Shown one piece after another: positions 1-7,132 of a DNA stretch of 20,508 nucleotides (its first letter is position 1; each line of letters opens with the position of its first letter). Position numbers and translations under genes: made by a program. This DNA comes from an uncultured Oscillospiraceae bacterium (GTDB taxonomy: Bacteria; Bacillota_A; Clostridia; Oscillospirales; Oscillospiraceae). Under the pieces are notes generated by a model. That model had not been told where the DNA came from and did no database searches. It saw nothing but the letters and a program-made list of their open reading frames with translations. The DNA is taken from assembly GCA_910579155.1 (NCBI GenBank), contig CAJTTS010000060.1, positions 1 to 20,508 of the forward strand, written 5' to 3'.

Positions 1-1377
1 CCGGCATTGGTTTGCCGCTTCTGCTTATTGTTAGCTTTTTTGAAGGTTGCTATAGATTGCGGTTACAATGCAAATTATATATTCCAAATGCTACACGAGG
101 TTTTCTTCCATAAAGAAGTTTCTTCTCTTGATAGTCTAAATGTTTTTTTGGCAAAATTTGATTTTGTTGAGAAAAAGTATGATGTTTATATTGGCTATTC
201 AAGCGATATGTCCTCATTGCTACCGCTATTTGATAAACTGGATTCATCAGATATAAAAATTTCTGTGATAAATACTGCGGAAGTACCTATAGGGATAAAA
301 ACAAGGCGGCAAAAAACTATTCTTAAATTTGAATCTATTGAATGCTATGATATGTATACAGCATTTGATATTGCTGATGCCATTTCCTCTTGTGTAGTAA
401 ATTCTTATTCCTTTTATCGTCATGATCCATATTCTGTACGGACTTATGGTCAAGTTATTGACGAGCAAAATATCATTACAACTATAAGGCCGAAAAAGCT
501 TCTAAAACATCGCGTTCCTATTTTATCGCGTGAGAATTCTACAAAGAATGCTGAATTATTGATGAAAATATTATTTGCAAGCTATGAAAACCTGTTTGCC
601 TTTTCAAAAGTGACAAAAATTCACAATTCAGCGGTTTGCTCAGAAAGCACGAGCGACTCTTTGTTATCATTGTGGTCAATCCTTGAATCTATAGTGGAAG
701 AAGATAGCAATATAGAAGAAATAAAATCTGAAAACAGTGGCAATAAGAAGGAACGCAGCAAAATAGGAAATATCATTGCGTATACTATCCCGTATCTCAA
801 AAGTAGCTATATCAAAAAACTTGTTCAAACATGTATGACTGATATAGTCAGGTGGAATAGCAGCTTTTTTAATAATAAAATTGTTACAAATGGATTTGGT
901 ACAAATAATATAGAACATACATTTGCATTTTTGGCGTTTGCCTCTGAACAAACCGTGAGAGATGAGTTCTATTCGATGACAGAAACATTCCCACTGTTAC
1001 GACAACGAGTCAGTACATTATCTGAACAACTTCATAACAGTAAGGGAATCAAGGCACTGATTAACGCACATTCACAACGGGTGAAATGGCATTTACATCG
1101 TATTTATCGTGCGCGAAATTATATTATTCATGATGCAAAAATTGATGATCATATGAATCAAGAACTCGTAATTAACCTTCATTCATATGTAGACATTGTT
1201 TTCCTCGAAGTGATTTCTCTAATCAGTAAGTCGCCCTATAATGATTCAATACATGATGCTATCGTTGAGCATAAGCTTTCTACTTTAATTATGGACGAGA
1301 GATTAGAAAATCAGGAAAACAGTGATATCACTGCTGGAAATGCCTTGCAATATTTATACTATGCTTTTGAACTGTAA
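1..1377 (+). CDS. HEPN-motif protein, 5' partial, A+T-rich
   Basis: The frame is open from the window edge, so the true start may lie outside; the first possible start (TTG at 7) has no convincing ribosome binding site. About 456 residues are visible. The C-terminal third contains RNYIIHD (Arg370, His375 counted from the TTG), the R-x4-H motif of HEPN domains, set in predicted helices and followed by a helical segment, as in the ApeA-like HEPN families. HEPN proteins are commonly metal-independent RNases in defence and toxin systems; whether this one cuts RNA is inference. I recognise no domain in the N-terminal 250 residues, and see no signal peptide or membrane segment. The gene is much richer in A+T than everything from 5888 to 18471, which suggests acquisition by transfer. 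No partner gene is visible on either side. Confidence 0.6.
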   Translation, partial: PALVCRFCLLLAFLKVAIDCGYNANYIFQMLHEVFFHKEVSSLDSLNVFLAKFDFVEKKYDVYIGYSSDMSSLLPLFDKLDSSDIKISVINTAEVPIGIKTRRQKTILKFESIECYDMYTAFDIADAISSCVVNSYSFYRHDPYSVRTYGQVIDEQNIITTIRPKKLLKHRVPILSRENSTKNAELLMKILFASYENLFAFSKVTKIHNSAVCSESTSDSLLSLWSILESIVEEDSNIEEIKSENSGNKKERSKIGNIIAYTIPYLKSSYIKKLVQTCMTDIVRWNSSFFNNKIVTNGFGTNNIEHTFAFLAFASEQTVRDEFYSMTETFPLLRQRVSTLSEQLHNSKGIKALINAHSQRVKWHLHRIYRARNYIIHDAKIDDHMNQELVINLHSYVDIVFLEVISLISKSPYNDSIHDAIVEHKLSTLIMDERLENQENSDITAGNALQYLYYAFEL

Positions 1378-1482
1378 AATCTGCATTATATGTGATGTGT
1401 CCTGAGACTGTATTTGATAAATGGCCGCTTACCTTAAATTTCCCACTATTTACAATAACCACGGTGCTACCCAAACATCCAA

Positions 1483-1521
1483 TGCCCGGACAAGCCCTTG
1501 CACTGCAAGGCTTTCCGGGCA
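1483..1521 (-). terminator. Long imperfect hairpin downstream of the sigK fragment
   Basis: Outer arms TGCCCGGA and TCCGGGCA enclose a second pair around CCTTGCA/TGCAAGG, leaving almost no loop. It lies about 10 bases beyond the TAA of the sigK fragment and before the convergent HEPN gene. No strong T-run follows on either strand, so it may be a weak bidirectional terminator or the relic of a mobile-element end. Confidence 0.4.
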
Positions 1522-1530
1522 TCGTTTACA

Positions 1531-1965
1531 TTAAGCGCGGCGGGATACATAGGACCGGGAGATACCGCACAGTGAAGCGATTTCCCGCTGGGTGAGGGGC
1601 GCTTGTCCGCCCAAGCCGTACCGCAGACGAATGATTTGGGCTTCTCGTCCGGCAAGGCAGACGTCCACGCAACGGCGAACCTTGGCGCATGCGTCCCGCA
1701 GGTCCAGCTCCTCCAGCATATTATCGTCTACCCGCACCACATCGATGAGAGACAAGGAGCCGTTTTCACTGTCACCGTCCAGAGAATCAGATAGGGACAG
1801 TTCACCCTGGAGCTTGCGCTGAGAACGAAAATACATGAGGATCTCGTTTTCAATGCACCGACTGGCATAGGTTGCAAGCCTGACGTTTTTATCCGGTTTG
1901 AATGTGGACACACCTTTGATTAACCCAATTGTCCCAATAGAGATCAAATCGTCTTGATCGCCGTT
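1531..1965 (-). pseudogene. sigK: 3' fragment of sporulation sigma factor SigK
   Basis: The reading frame (DDLISIGTIGLIKGV, then ATYASRCIENEILMYF, SLSLIDV, TQREIASLCGISRSYVSR) matches regions 2 to 4 of the late mother-cell sigma factor sigma-K. SLIDV and TQREIA...GISRSYVSR favour SigK over SigE. The N-terminal third (region 1 and early region 2) is absent. Homology begins near 1950-1965, where the serine recombinase gene ends in another frame on the same strand. That is the arrangement of the Bacillus subtilis skin and Clostridioides difficile skin-Cd elements, in which a site-specific recombinase rejoins the two sigK halves in the mother cell. The C-terminus also looks damaged: after SRSYVSR the usual IEK-type tail is replaced by RA and TAA. 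A small deletion of about 11 bases would explain this, since AALN resumes in the next frame. No start or ribosome binding site of its own is visible. Confidence 0.85.
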
Positions 1966-3611
1966 GGGAGTGTAGTACTTTTTAGACGGTTGAAGCGGAA
2001 GGAAGAATTTGACCGGTTAAAAACAACTCCGCAGGGGCCGCCAAATTTCAGGTGGATATTCAGGTGTATTTCCTCTTTTGTGCTGCCTTTTTTGACCACG
2101 ATGTGGTCTAAAATCGTGGTGACTAGGGCGGAATTGATGCCGTTTTGGAAGAAGAGTTCCTGCTCCAAGGCACTTCTGATTTCACCAAGCTGTTCGGCGG
2201 TTTTCCGGCCCTTTTCCGCCTCGGATTGGAGCATGACCAAGCGTTCCTCCAACGCTTTGACCTGTTCATTAAAGCTGTCGTTGCGTTGTTTGAACTCCGC
2301 CGTGGTAATGACGCCCTCGATGCTCATCTCCAGCAGGCGGTCTTTTTTTGCCTGGATGGCGGCGATATCTGCCTGAATGCGTTGGGCGTCCTGAACGTAG
2401 TCGTGCTCGTCCGGGACCGACTGAATCACGTTTACCAATGCGTCGATGATAGCTGGCTTATCCTGGGCCAGTTGGTCGAATATACTGGCCATAATCTGGT
2501 CCAGCTCTGTGGTTCTCAGATGGGGGGCGGAGCACCCGGCCCGTCCACGGTTGCGATACTCTCGGCATTGCCAGGTTTCCGTTTCACCTTTGGAGCTTTT
2601 GATCACCTGCCTGTGGAAACTGGTGCTATGCTCCTCACAGATGATCTTGCCGCTGTACGGGTAGCGATTGTGAAATTCGGCAGCGCTCTGGTGGGACATC
2701 ATCTGCCGGCTTCGGCGCTTGTACAGGGCGTTAGCCCGGTCCCACAGCTCCTCGGAGACGATGGCGGGAACGGACGGGTCTGGGTATGTGACCCACTCAC
2801 TCTCGTCCAGGAAAATTTTCCGCTTGCTTCGGTAGTCCACTGTCTGGCTTTTGTTGGCACAGTACCAGCCCTTGTATTTGGGGTTGCAGAGGATATGCCG
2901 GATGGTCAGGACATTGAAAGTGTTGCCCTGGCGGCTGGTGAAGCCTTCATCGTACAAGGTTCGGGAGATACGCCGGACGCCCATCTGTTGGTTAGCGTAG
3001 AGATCGAAGATTCGCCGCACCACCTGGGCCTCATCCTCGTTGACGGTAAGCACGCAGTCCTTTTTGTCGTATCCCCACAGCTTGTCGTTGCCCAGCACAT
3101 GGCCGTTTTTGATGGCCTGTCGGAAGCCGAACTTCAGCCGTTCGGACAGCTTGCGCACCTCGTCCTGGGCCACTCCGGCCATGACCACCAGCCGGAACTC
3201 GCTGTCACTGTCCAGAGTGTTGATATTGTCGTTCTGGAACAGCACCCCCACGTTGTGCTCCAGCAGTTCTTGGGTGTATTTGATGCTGTCCAGAGTGGAA
3301 CGGGAAAAGCGGGAGATCTCCTTCGTGATGATGAAGTCAAAGCGCCCTGCTTTGGCGTCCTGTATCATACGCAAGAAGCTATCCCGCTTTTTCGTGCTGG
3401 TGCCGCTGATGCCTTCGTCCACGTAACCTTGGATATAGACCCAGTTTCGTTTTTCCTGAATGAACTGGGTGTAATACTGCACCTGGTTTTCCAGGCTGTT
3501 GAGCTGTTCGTCTTTATCGGTGGACACTCTAGCGTAGAAGGTCACCCGCAGAGGAAGGTCAAAAATCGTTTTTCCGTTCCGCATCTCATTGCGGATTTTA
3601 AGGATATTCAC
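1944..3611 (-). CDS. Large serine recombinase, sigK-element type
   Basis: A 555-residue protein with the full large serine recombinase layout. The N-terminal resolvase domain has YARVSTDKDEQ with catalytic Ser30, and a downstream KEISRFSRSTLD arginine cluster. A recombinase domain follows (YKGWYCANKS, then EELWDRANALYKRRSR), then a zinc-ribbon-like segment (IICEEH...CREY...GC) and a coiled coil (about 400-475). GTG is chosen as start because AAAGGAGG lies six bases upstream. The TGA stop falls inside the sigK fragment (codons GAT TTG ATC), so the gene's end and the probable attachment core overlap. Its role would be excision of the intervening DNA by recombination between two sigK half-sites; this is inferred from position. 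It is downstream of, and overlaps by 14 bases, a small ORF probably co-transcribed with it. Confidence 0.92.
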   Translation of the reverse strand: MNILKIRNEMRNGKTIFDLPLRVTFYARVSTDKDEQLNSLENQVQYYTQFIQEKRNWVYIQGYVDEGISGTSTKKRDSFLRMIQDAKAGRFDFIITKEISRFSRSTLDSIKYTQELLEHNVGVLFQNDNINTLDSDSEFRLVVMAGVAQDEVRKLSERLKFGFRQAIKNGHVLGNDKLWGYDKKDCVLTVNEDEAQVVRRIFDLYANQQMGVRRISRTLYDEGFTSRQGNTFNVLTIRHILCNPKYKGWYCANKSQTVDYRSKRKIFLDESEWVTYPDPSVPAIVSEELWDRANALYKRRSRQMMSHQSAAEFHNRYPYSGKIICEEHSTSFHRQVIKSSKGETETWQCREYRNRGRAGCSAPHLRTTELDQIMASIFDQLAQDKPAIIDALVNVIQSVPDEHDYVQDAQRIQADIAAIQAKKDRLLEMSIEGVITTAEFKQRNDSFNEQVKALEERLVMLQSEAEKGRKTAEQLGEIRSALEQELFFQNGINSALVTTILDHIVVKKGSTKEEIHLNIHLKFGGPCGVVFNRSNSSFRFNRLKSTTLPTAIKTI

Positions 3612-3780
3612 ACCGCTCCGCCTCCTTTGTCAAGCACGCAGAATACCGGAAAAGCGGGGGAATATCCAGCGCAGAATGTACTAAATCAATCGCGCTCAAG
3701 TAGGTGGTTTTTGACAAAAAGCCTCGGGTGTAGACCGCGTTCAACAGGACACCTATCAGTTCTTGCTGTGCGCTTTCCAT
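3598..3780 (-). CDS. Small protein preceding the recombinase
   Basis: A 60-residue ORF starting ATG with GAGGTGAT about six bases upstream, a good ribosome binding site. Its end overlaps the recombinase start by 14 bases, pointing to translational coupling. It reads MESAQQELIGVLLNAVYTRG and later LSKTTYLSAIDLVH, probably two helices, with no membrane segment or recognised motif. Short helical proteins are often seen immediately upstream of clostridial serine recombinases, so a role in recombination directionality or expression is possible, but nothing in the sequence proves it. Confidence 0.6.
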   Translation of the reverse strand: MESAQQELIGVLLNAVYTRGFLSKTTYLSAIDLVHSALDIPPLFRYSACLTKEAERCEYP

Positions 3781-3824
3781 GTTGCATCACCTCGCTTTAT
3801 GGATATGTAGGGAAATAAAGGAAA

Positions 3825-3850
3825 ATGCCGGACGTATCAGCATCCGGCAT
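3825..3850 (-). terminator. Rho-independent terminator
   Basis: Arms ATGCCGGA and TCCGGCAT (8 bp, 10-base loop) are followed on the minus strand by TTTTCCTTTATTT. It overlaps the last codons of the interrupted small gene and would end the operon that starts with the XRE gene, leaving the small ORF and recombinase dependent on read-through or a promoter I cannot identify. Confidence 0.75.
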
Positions 3851-4208
3851 TGATTTCTCTTGCTTCAACTAAGTCAAAACGGGCTGCTGAGTATTTCGGA
3901 TAGACCATGCCTGGAATACGGTAGGATCTGTCCGCACTCCACCCCATTTTCGCAGCAAGCAGTTGGCAAAATGCCCTGCTGCGGATACGAAAGCCGACGT
4001 GCTTTTCCGGCAGATTCTCATATCATACTTTCGGCACGCGAAATGAGGTAAATTCCTTTTTGTGATATGGCTGCATGACCAGATGCATCGTATTGGGATT
4101 GATCAGAAAGCGGACATAGGGTGGACGCCCTATTCTATGGAGGATATCGCAAAATACATAAACGGTATCGCTGCCCGGATAGAATGAGAGATACGCGGGG
4201 TCAGCCAT
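3837..4208 (-). pseudogene. Small conserved-type protein interrupted by in-frame TGA
   Basis: From ATG at 4208 a single frame runs 124 codons to TGA at 3837-3839, broken once at codon 62 by TGA (4023-4025, between FRVPKV and YENLPEKHVG). The part after the stop is clearly coding-like (FRIRSRAFCQLLAAKMGW, SYRIPGMVYP, ARFDLVEAREI). It also resembles the C-terminal half of the adjacent XRE fusion (LFARHLFTKWGWDD...LLFDFNRPEI), so this was one protein. A CGA (Arg) to TGA change explains the break most simply. The gene overlaps the end of the XRE gene by eight bases (ATGGCTGA), so the two form an operon. Function unknown; such small basic proteins occur with regulators on clostridial elements. Read-through cannot be excluded from sequence alone. 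Confidence 0.65.
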
Positions 4209-4518
4209 CCTCCCGCACCAGTTTCGTGCCCTGCCAAATCTCGGGCCGGTTGAAGTCAAACAGCAGCATCAGTTTTTTATCAAATTTGACCAGCTTTCCA
4301 TTGGTGCGGTATTGATATGTGTCATCCCAGCCCCATTTCGTGAACAGATGGCGGGCGAATAAAGAACACTCCATCTTGGTGGTTTTCGGCTTAGCCGTCA
4401 AAATGCATTTGATGGTTGCTTGTGGCACGGCGGAGATATTGGCCAACCCATTCGGTGTGATGCCGCGTTCTTTGCACAATTCCAGAATTCGGGCAGCAAT
4501 AACTTCACGGGTATTCAT
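4201..4518 (-). CDS. XRE-type regulator fused to a small C-terminal domain
   Basis: The start is set at ATG 4518 (MNTREVIAARILELCKERG), with GAGGGGG upstream; longer versions would run through the operator region. Residues 1-40 form a Cro/C1-type helix-turn-helix (ITPNGLANISAVPQATIKCIL). Ordinary relatives continue with a second helical pair, but here the protein switches to TAKPKTTKMECSLFARHLFTKWGWDD and ends in DFNRPEIWQ. This segment is paralogous to the tail of the next gene. The 105-residue product is therefore probably a deletion-made chimera of a regulator and a small neighbour. It is divergent from the gene at 4644, and three palindromic operators lie between them, so autoregulation and repression of both directions is likely. 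Whether the truncated DNA-binding domain still folds is unclear. Confidence 0.7.
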   Translation of the reverse strand: MNTREVIAARILELCKERGITPNGLANISAVPQATIKCILTAKPKTTKMECSLFARHLFTKWGWDDTYQYRTNGKLVKFDKKLMLLFDFNRPEIWQGTKLVREDG

Positions 4519-4534
4519 AGGCAAATCCCCCTCA

Positions 4535-4548
4535 AGTGACTTGTCACT
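4535..4548. promoter_or_regulatory. Operator 1 (AGTGAC-TT-GTCACT)
   Basis: Perfect dyad with 6-bp arms, lying 17 bases upstream of the XRE start and next to its ribosome binding site, so a bound dimer would block transcription or the start of the XRE mRNA. It is the first of three copies of AGTGAnnnnTCACT in this region. Confidence 0.75.
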
Positions 4549-4576
4549 ATGATAAATTATTTGTTGTTTTCGCATT

Positions 4577-4590
4577 AGTGACCTTTCACT
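4577..4590. promoter_or_regulatory. Operator 2 (AGTGACCTTTCACT)
   Basis: Second copy of AGTGAnnnnTCACT, its centre 42 bp from operator 1 (about four helical turns, same DNA face). It covers the candidate -35 box TTCACT (4585-4590) of the rightward promoter. Confidence 0.75.
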
Positions 4591-4613
4591 AACATTTGGA
4601 TATATGATATAGT
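4585..4613 (+). promoter_or_regulatory. Promoter for the gene at 4644
   Basis: -35 TTCACT (4585-4590), 17-base spacer, -10 TATAGT (4608-4613). The -35 lies in operator 2 and the -10 in operator 3, a classic repression geometry. Confidence 0.6.
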
Positions 4614-4624
4614 GATTTATCACT
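4611..4624. promoter_or_regulatory. Operator 3 (AGTGATTTATCACT)
   Basis: Third copy, with the dyad extended to ATAGTGA/TCACTAT. Its centre is 34 bp from operator 2. It covers the -10 box and the expected transcription start of the rightward gene. Confidence 0.75.
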
Positions 4625-4643
4625 ATACCTAGAGAGAATCAAA

Positions 4644-5645
4644 ATGTATAGAGAGACACTTGACCTGCTGGCCCACGAACTGGGTGAGATATACCACTGG
4701 GAGGAGGAGCGCCCCGGTGTGTATTGCCTGAGTATCCTGCCAACCATTGGGGAGGGCAGGGAATATTACGCCGTGCTGGAAGGTGCACCCAGCACCCAAG
4801 AGGCCCGCGCTATAGGCCGCAAACTGGAGGGCATCCCAGTCTTGGTTTACCGCCTGGAGGCGGAGGACGGCACCTGGATGGTGGTAGAGTATGAAATTCT
4901 GCGGTATAAAGAAACACATGGCCTCTCCATGCCCGAGGGCAAGTTCGTGCGCGTGGCCGCGCTGTATGGGGCGGAGCTGCGTCCGGACTATTTTGGGGCA
5001 TACCCTGTGCCATTCCTTATACCTTGGGGACATACCCTCCGCCACCGCCCGCTGGATAACGGGATATACTGGATAGAGGCGGAGCAGTGCGTGGAGGTGT
5101 TGGCGGTGTGCTACCCGATTTGGGATGGGGAACTGTCGGAAGGGCTGTGGGAGGCAGGACGCAAATTGGATGCCGAAGGCGAAATGGGGTATATATACTA
5201 TTTGAAAGAAACCGCCTGCGTGGCCATCTGGGAGCTTCTGCGGTTCCGCCCGTCCTTGCTTACCACTGGTTTGATCCGCAAGCCTGAGCTAATGAACGCA
5301 ATCTGAGAGAATCAACCCAAATATGCGCTGGGTTATAACGCCGAGGAGCAGGCGGGGCTTCATGACGCCCTTGGCCTGCTTCTGTATGCGTTGGGGGTGG
5401 AGGATCGGGAGCTGGAAGGTTTCCCGGAACACATGATAACTGTCACCCCCGCTGCTGGGACGATTTTATTGGGTTCTGGAGATGAGTTGGGACATGGAGC
5501 ATTTGGGCTATATATTAAGGAAGCACTGATCAAATGCGACTGCGGCTTTTTGCCTTGGCAGGCGAAAAATCTGGCTGGCAATCTGCGCACACGGAGGAAG
5601 ATTCTATGCTTTATTTATACGGCATACAAAGGACGCAATAGGTAA
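4644..5645 (+). pseudogene. Unknown element protein interrupted by in-frame TGA
   Basis: The frame starts at ATG 4644 (MYRETLDLLAHELGEIY) and runs 220 codons to TGA (5304-5306). It then continues in the same frame with coding-like sequence (ENQPKYALGYNAEEQAGLHD, LLLYALGVEDRELEGFPEHM, LGSGDELGHGAFGLYIKEAL) to TAG near 5643. So this was one protein of about 330 residues with a nonsense codon at 221, again explained by CGA to TGA (I-R-E-N). No signal peptide, membrane segment or known motif is seen; acidic and aromatic residues are frequent. It is transcribed divergently from the XRE regulator under the three operators. The last 20 residues (LRTRRKILCFIYT...) look unlike the rest, and the original end may be lost. 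I do not recognise the family. The 220-residue part could still be made. Confidence 0.6.
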
Positions 5646-5670
5646 TAAAGCAATCGCAAATCATAAGTTG

Positions 5671-5684
5671 AGAAAGCGTTTTCC
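5671..5684. promoter_or_regulatory. cre/LacI-type operator candidate
   Basis: AGAAAGCGTTTTCC agrees with the catabolite-responsive consensus TGNNANCGNTNNCA at all but the two outermost specified bases, and has the central CG typical of LacI-family sites. It lies about 140 bp upstream of the maltodextrin operon promoter. A related dyad AGAAAAG-N9-CTTTTTCT (5801-5824) lies just upstream of the -35. Either could bind CcpA or the operon's own LacI regulator. Confidence 0.4.
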
Positions 5685-5825
5685 TTTGATGGCTTAAAGC
5701 GAGGGTGGCTTTATGGTCTTTTTTATTAAGTGGAAGAAAAAATATCGTCAATATAGCTAAAATGTGAGCAGAAATACTGTACAATATATAAAAAGCAGAT
5801 AGAAAAGTGCTTTCCGCTTTTTCTG

Positions 5826-5854
5826 TTGACGTATTTTCCCTTTGACGATATAGT
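5826..5854 (+). promoter_or_regulatory. Sigma-A-type promoter of the maltodextrin operon
   Basis: -35 TTGACG (5826-5831), exact 17-base spacer, -10 TATAGT (5849-5854), then AGGAGG (5875-5880) seven bases before the ATG at 5888. The rest of the 5646-5825 gap holds only the operator candidates and a weak hairpin with a T-run near 5700-5730. Confidence 0.7.
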
Positions 5855-5887
5855 ATAAACACAAACCAAAAATTAGGAGGGAAAACT

Positions 5888-7063
5888 ATGAAAAAGAGGC
5901 TTGCGGTTCCGGTTCTGCTCTCTCTTATCCTGTGTCTGCTCTGCCTGCCGTCTGCCGCCTTTGCCGCCGGGGAGGACGAGATGGTGGCCGTGGCGGTAAA
6001 AACTCCCGAGGGCTGGGAGGTCCCCTGCCTGTGGGCGTGGGCGGACGACGGCACTAACGCCTTCGCCGCGTGGCCCGGCGAGGAGATGGAGCCCCTGGAC
6101 GGCGGCTGGTACTATGCCTACGTCCCCGGCTTTGTGCAGAATATCATCGTGAACGCCAACAATGACGCGGAGACCCCCGTGCAGACCGAGGGGATCACGG
6201 TGGAGGCGGGCAAGGAGGTATGGCTCACCATCGGTGAGGATGCCACAGCGGAGATCGCCTATGAATCCCAGGCCCGGATCGAGATCCCGGAATACGTGGA
6301 AAAGTTTGTCGTCCACGCCTACGTCCCGCTGGACTGGAAAACCGCCAACCTGTGGGCTTGGTCCGCGCCCGACGGCACCAACGCCTTTGACGCGTGGCCC
6401 GGTCTGGCCCTGAAGGAAGGAGAGGATGGATGGTTCACCGGCAAAGCCCCTGTGTGGATCAATTCCATTATCGTCAACGGTAACGAGGGCACCGTTCAGA
6501 CCGAGGATGTGTCCGTAGAGGGCAAGGAGCTGTGGATTACTGTATATGAGGATCTGACCTATGATCTGGTATATGAAGATCCCAACAAGACCGCCGAGAA
6601 CATCACTGTCCGGGCCAAGGTGCCCTCAGATTGGACTGATCCCTGCCTGTGGGCCTGGTCCGCGCCCGACGGCACCAATGCCTTCGCATCCTGGCCTGGC
6701 GAGACACTGACCCAGGAGGGGGACTGGTATTCCATCCAGGCCCCCGGCTGGATCAACTCCGTCATCGTCAACGCCAACGAGGGCTCGGTGCAGACCACCG
6801 ACCTGTCGGTGGAGCCGGGGAAGGATATCTGGGTGGTGGTGAACGGCCCGGAGGATGCCGTGGTGTCCTATGAGGAGCCCGCAGACGAGCCCGCCTCCGT
6901 TGAGACGGCGGAGCCCGCCCCGTCCGAGGAGCCCGCCCCCACCGCCGAGCCGGAGTCCGCCGGGGGCAGTAACACCGGCCTGATCGTGGGCGGCGCGGCT
7001 GCGGCCGTGGTGGTCGTAGGTGGCGGCGTGGCCCTGGCCATGTCTAAGAAAAAGAAGAAATAA
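5888..7063 (+). CDS. Surface-anchored protein with three starch-binding-like repeats
   Basis: 391 residues. The signal peptide (1-26, cleavage near AFA-AG) is followed by three homologous repeats starting at about residues 32, 138 and 237. Each has a conserved core LWAW...DGTNAF.AWPG, then a W/Y-containing strand, (Q/S)-I-I-V-N, and VQT-(E/T). The conserved Trp, WPG and VQT pattern matches small starch-binding modules of the CBM26/CBM25 type. A Pro/Glu/Ala linker (about 327-360) leads to a Gly/Ala/Val transmembrane helix (about 363-386) and a KKKKK tail, so the protein is tethered to the membrane with the modules outside. No catalytic domain is present: it should capture starch or maltooligosaccharides for the importer encoded just downstream. 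It is the first gene of the operon. Confidence is high for architecture, moderate for ligand. Confidence 0.8.
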   Translation: MKKRLAVPVLLSLILCLLCLPSAAFAAGEDEMVAVAVKTPEGWEVPCLWAWADDGTNAFAAWPGEEMEPLDGGWYYAYVPGFVQNIIVNANNDAETPVQTEGITVEAGKEVWLTIGEDATAEIAYESQARIEIPEYVEKFVVHAYVPLDWKTANLWAWSAPDGTNAFDAWPGLALKEGEDGWFTGKAPVWINSIIVNGNEGTVQTEDVSVEGKELWITVYEDLTYDLVYEDPNKTAENITVRAKVPSDWTDPCLWAWSAPDGTNAFASWPGETLTQEGDWYSIQAPGWINSVIVNANEGSVQTTDLSVEPGKDIWVVVNGPEDAVVSYEEPADEPASVETAEPAPSEEPAPTAEPESAGGSNTGLIVGGAAAAVVVVGGGVALAMSKKKKK

Positions 7064-7070
7064 TTCCGCT

Positions 7071-7107
7071 GTTCTGCGGGTGCGCGGCGGATGCGTACCC
7101 GCAGAAC
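7071..7107 (+). other. Intercistronic 11-bp hairpin
   Basis: GTTCTGCGGGT and ACCCGCAGAAC form a perfect stem around a 15-base loop, between the stop of the surface protein and the ribosome binding site of the binding-protein gene. No T-run follows, so it more likely protects the 3' end of the first cistron's mRNA or attenuates downstream expression than terminates fully. Confidence 0.65.
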
Positions 7108-7132
7108 CCCATTTCAGCGAGGAGGTATCGCC

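Noticed and set aside
2145..3818. Long open frame antisense to the recombinase
   Set aside because: It mirrors codon bias of the recombinase gene, has no ribosome binding site and no recognisable protein features.
5304..5334. TGA followed by a small stem AACCCA-N9-TGGGTT as a selenocysteine insertion site
   Set aside because: The stem is only 6 bp with a 9-base loop, the protein has no redox-type context at that point, and two other genes nearby show the same kind of TGA; a nonsense mutation is simpler.
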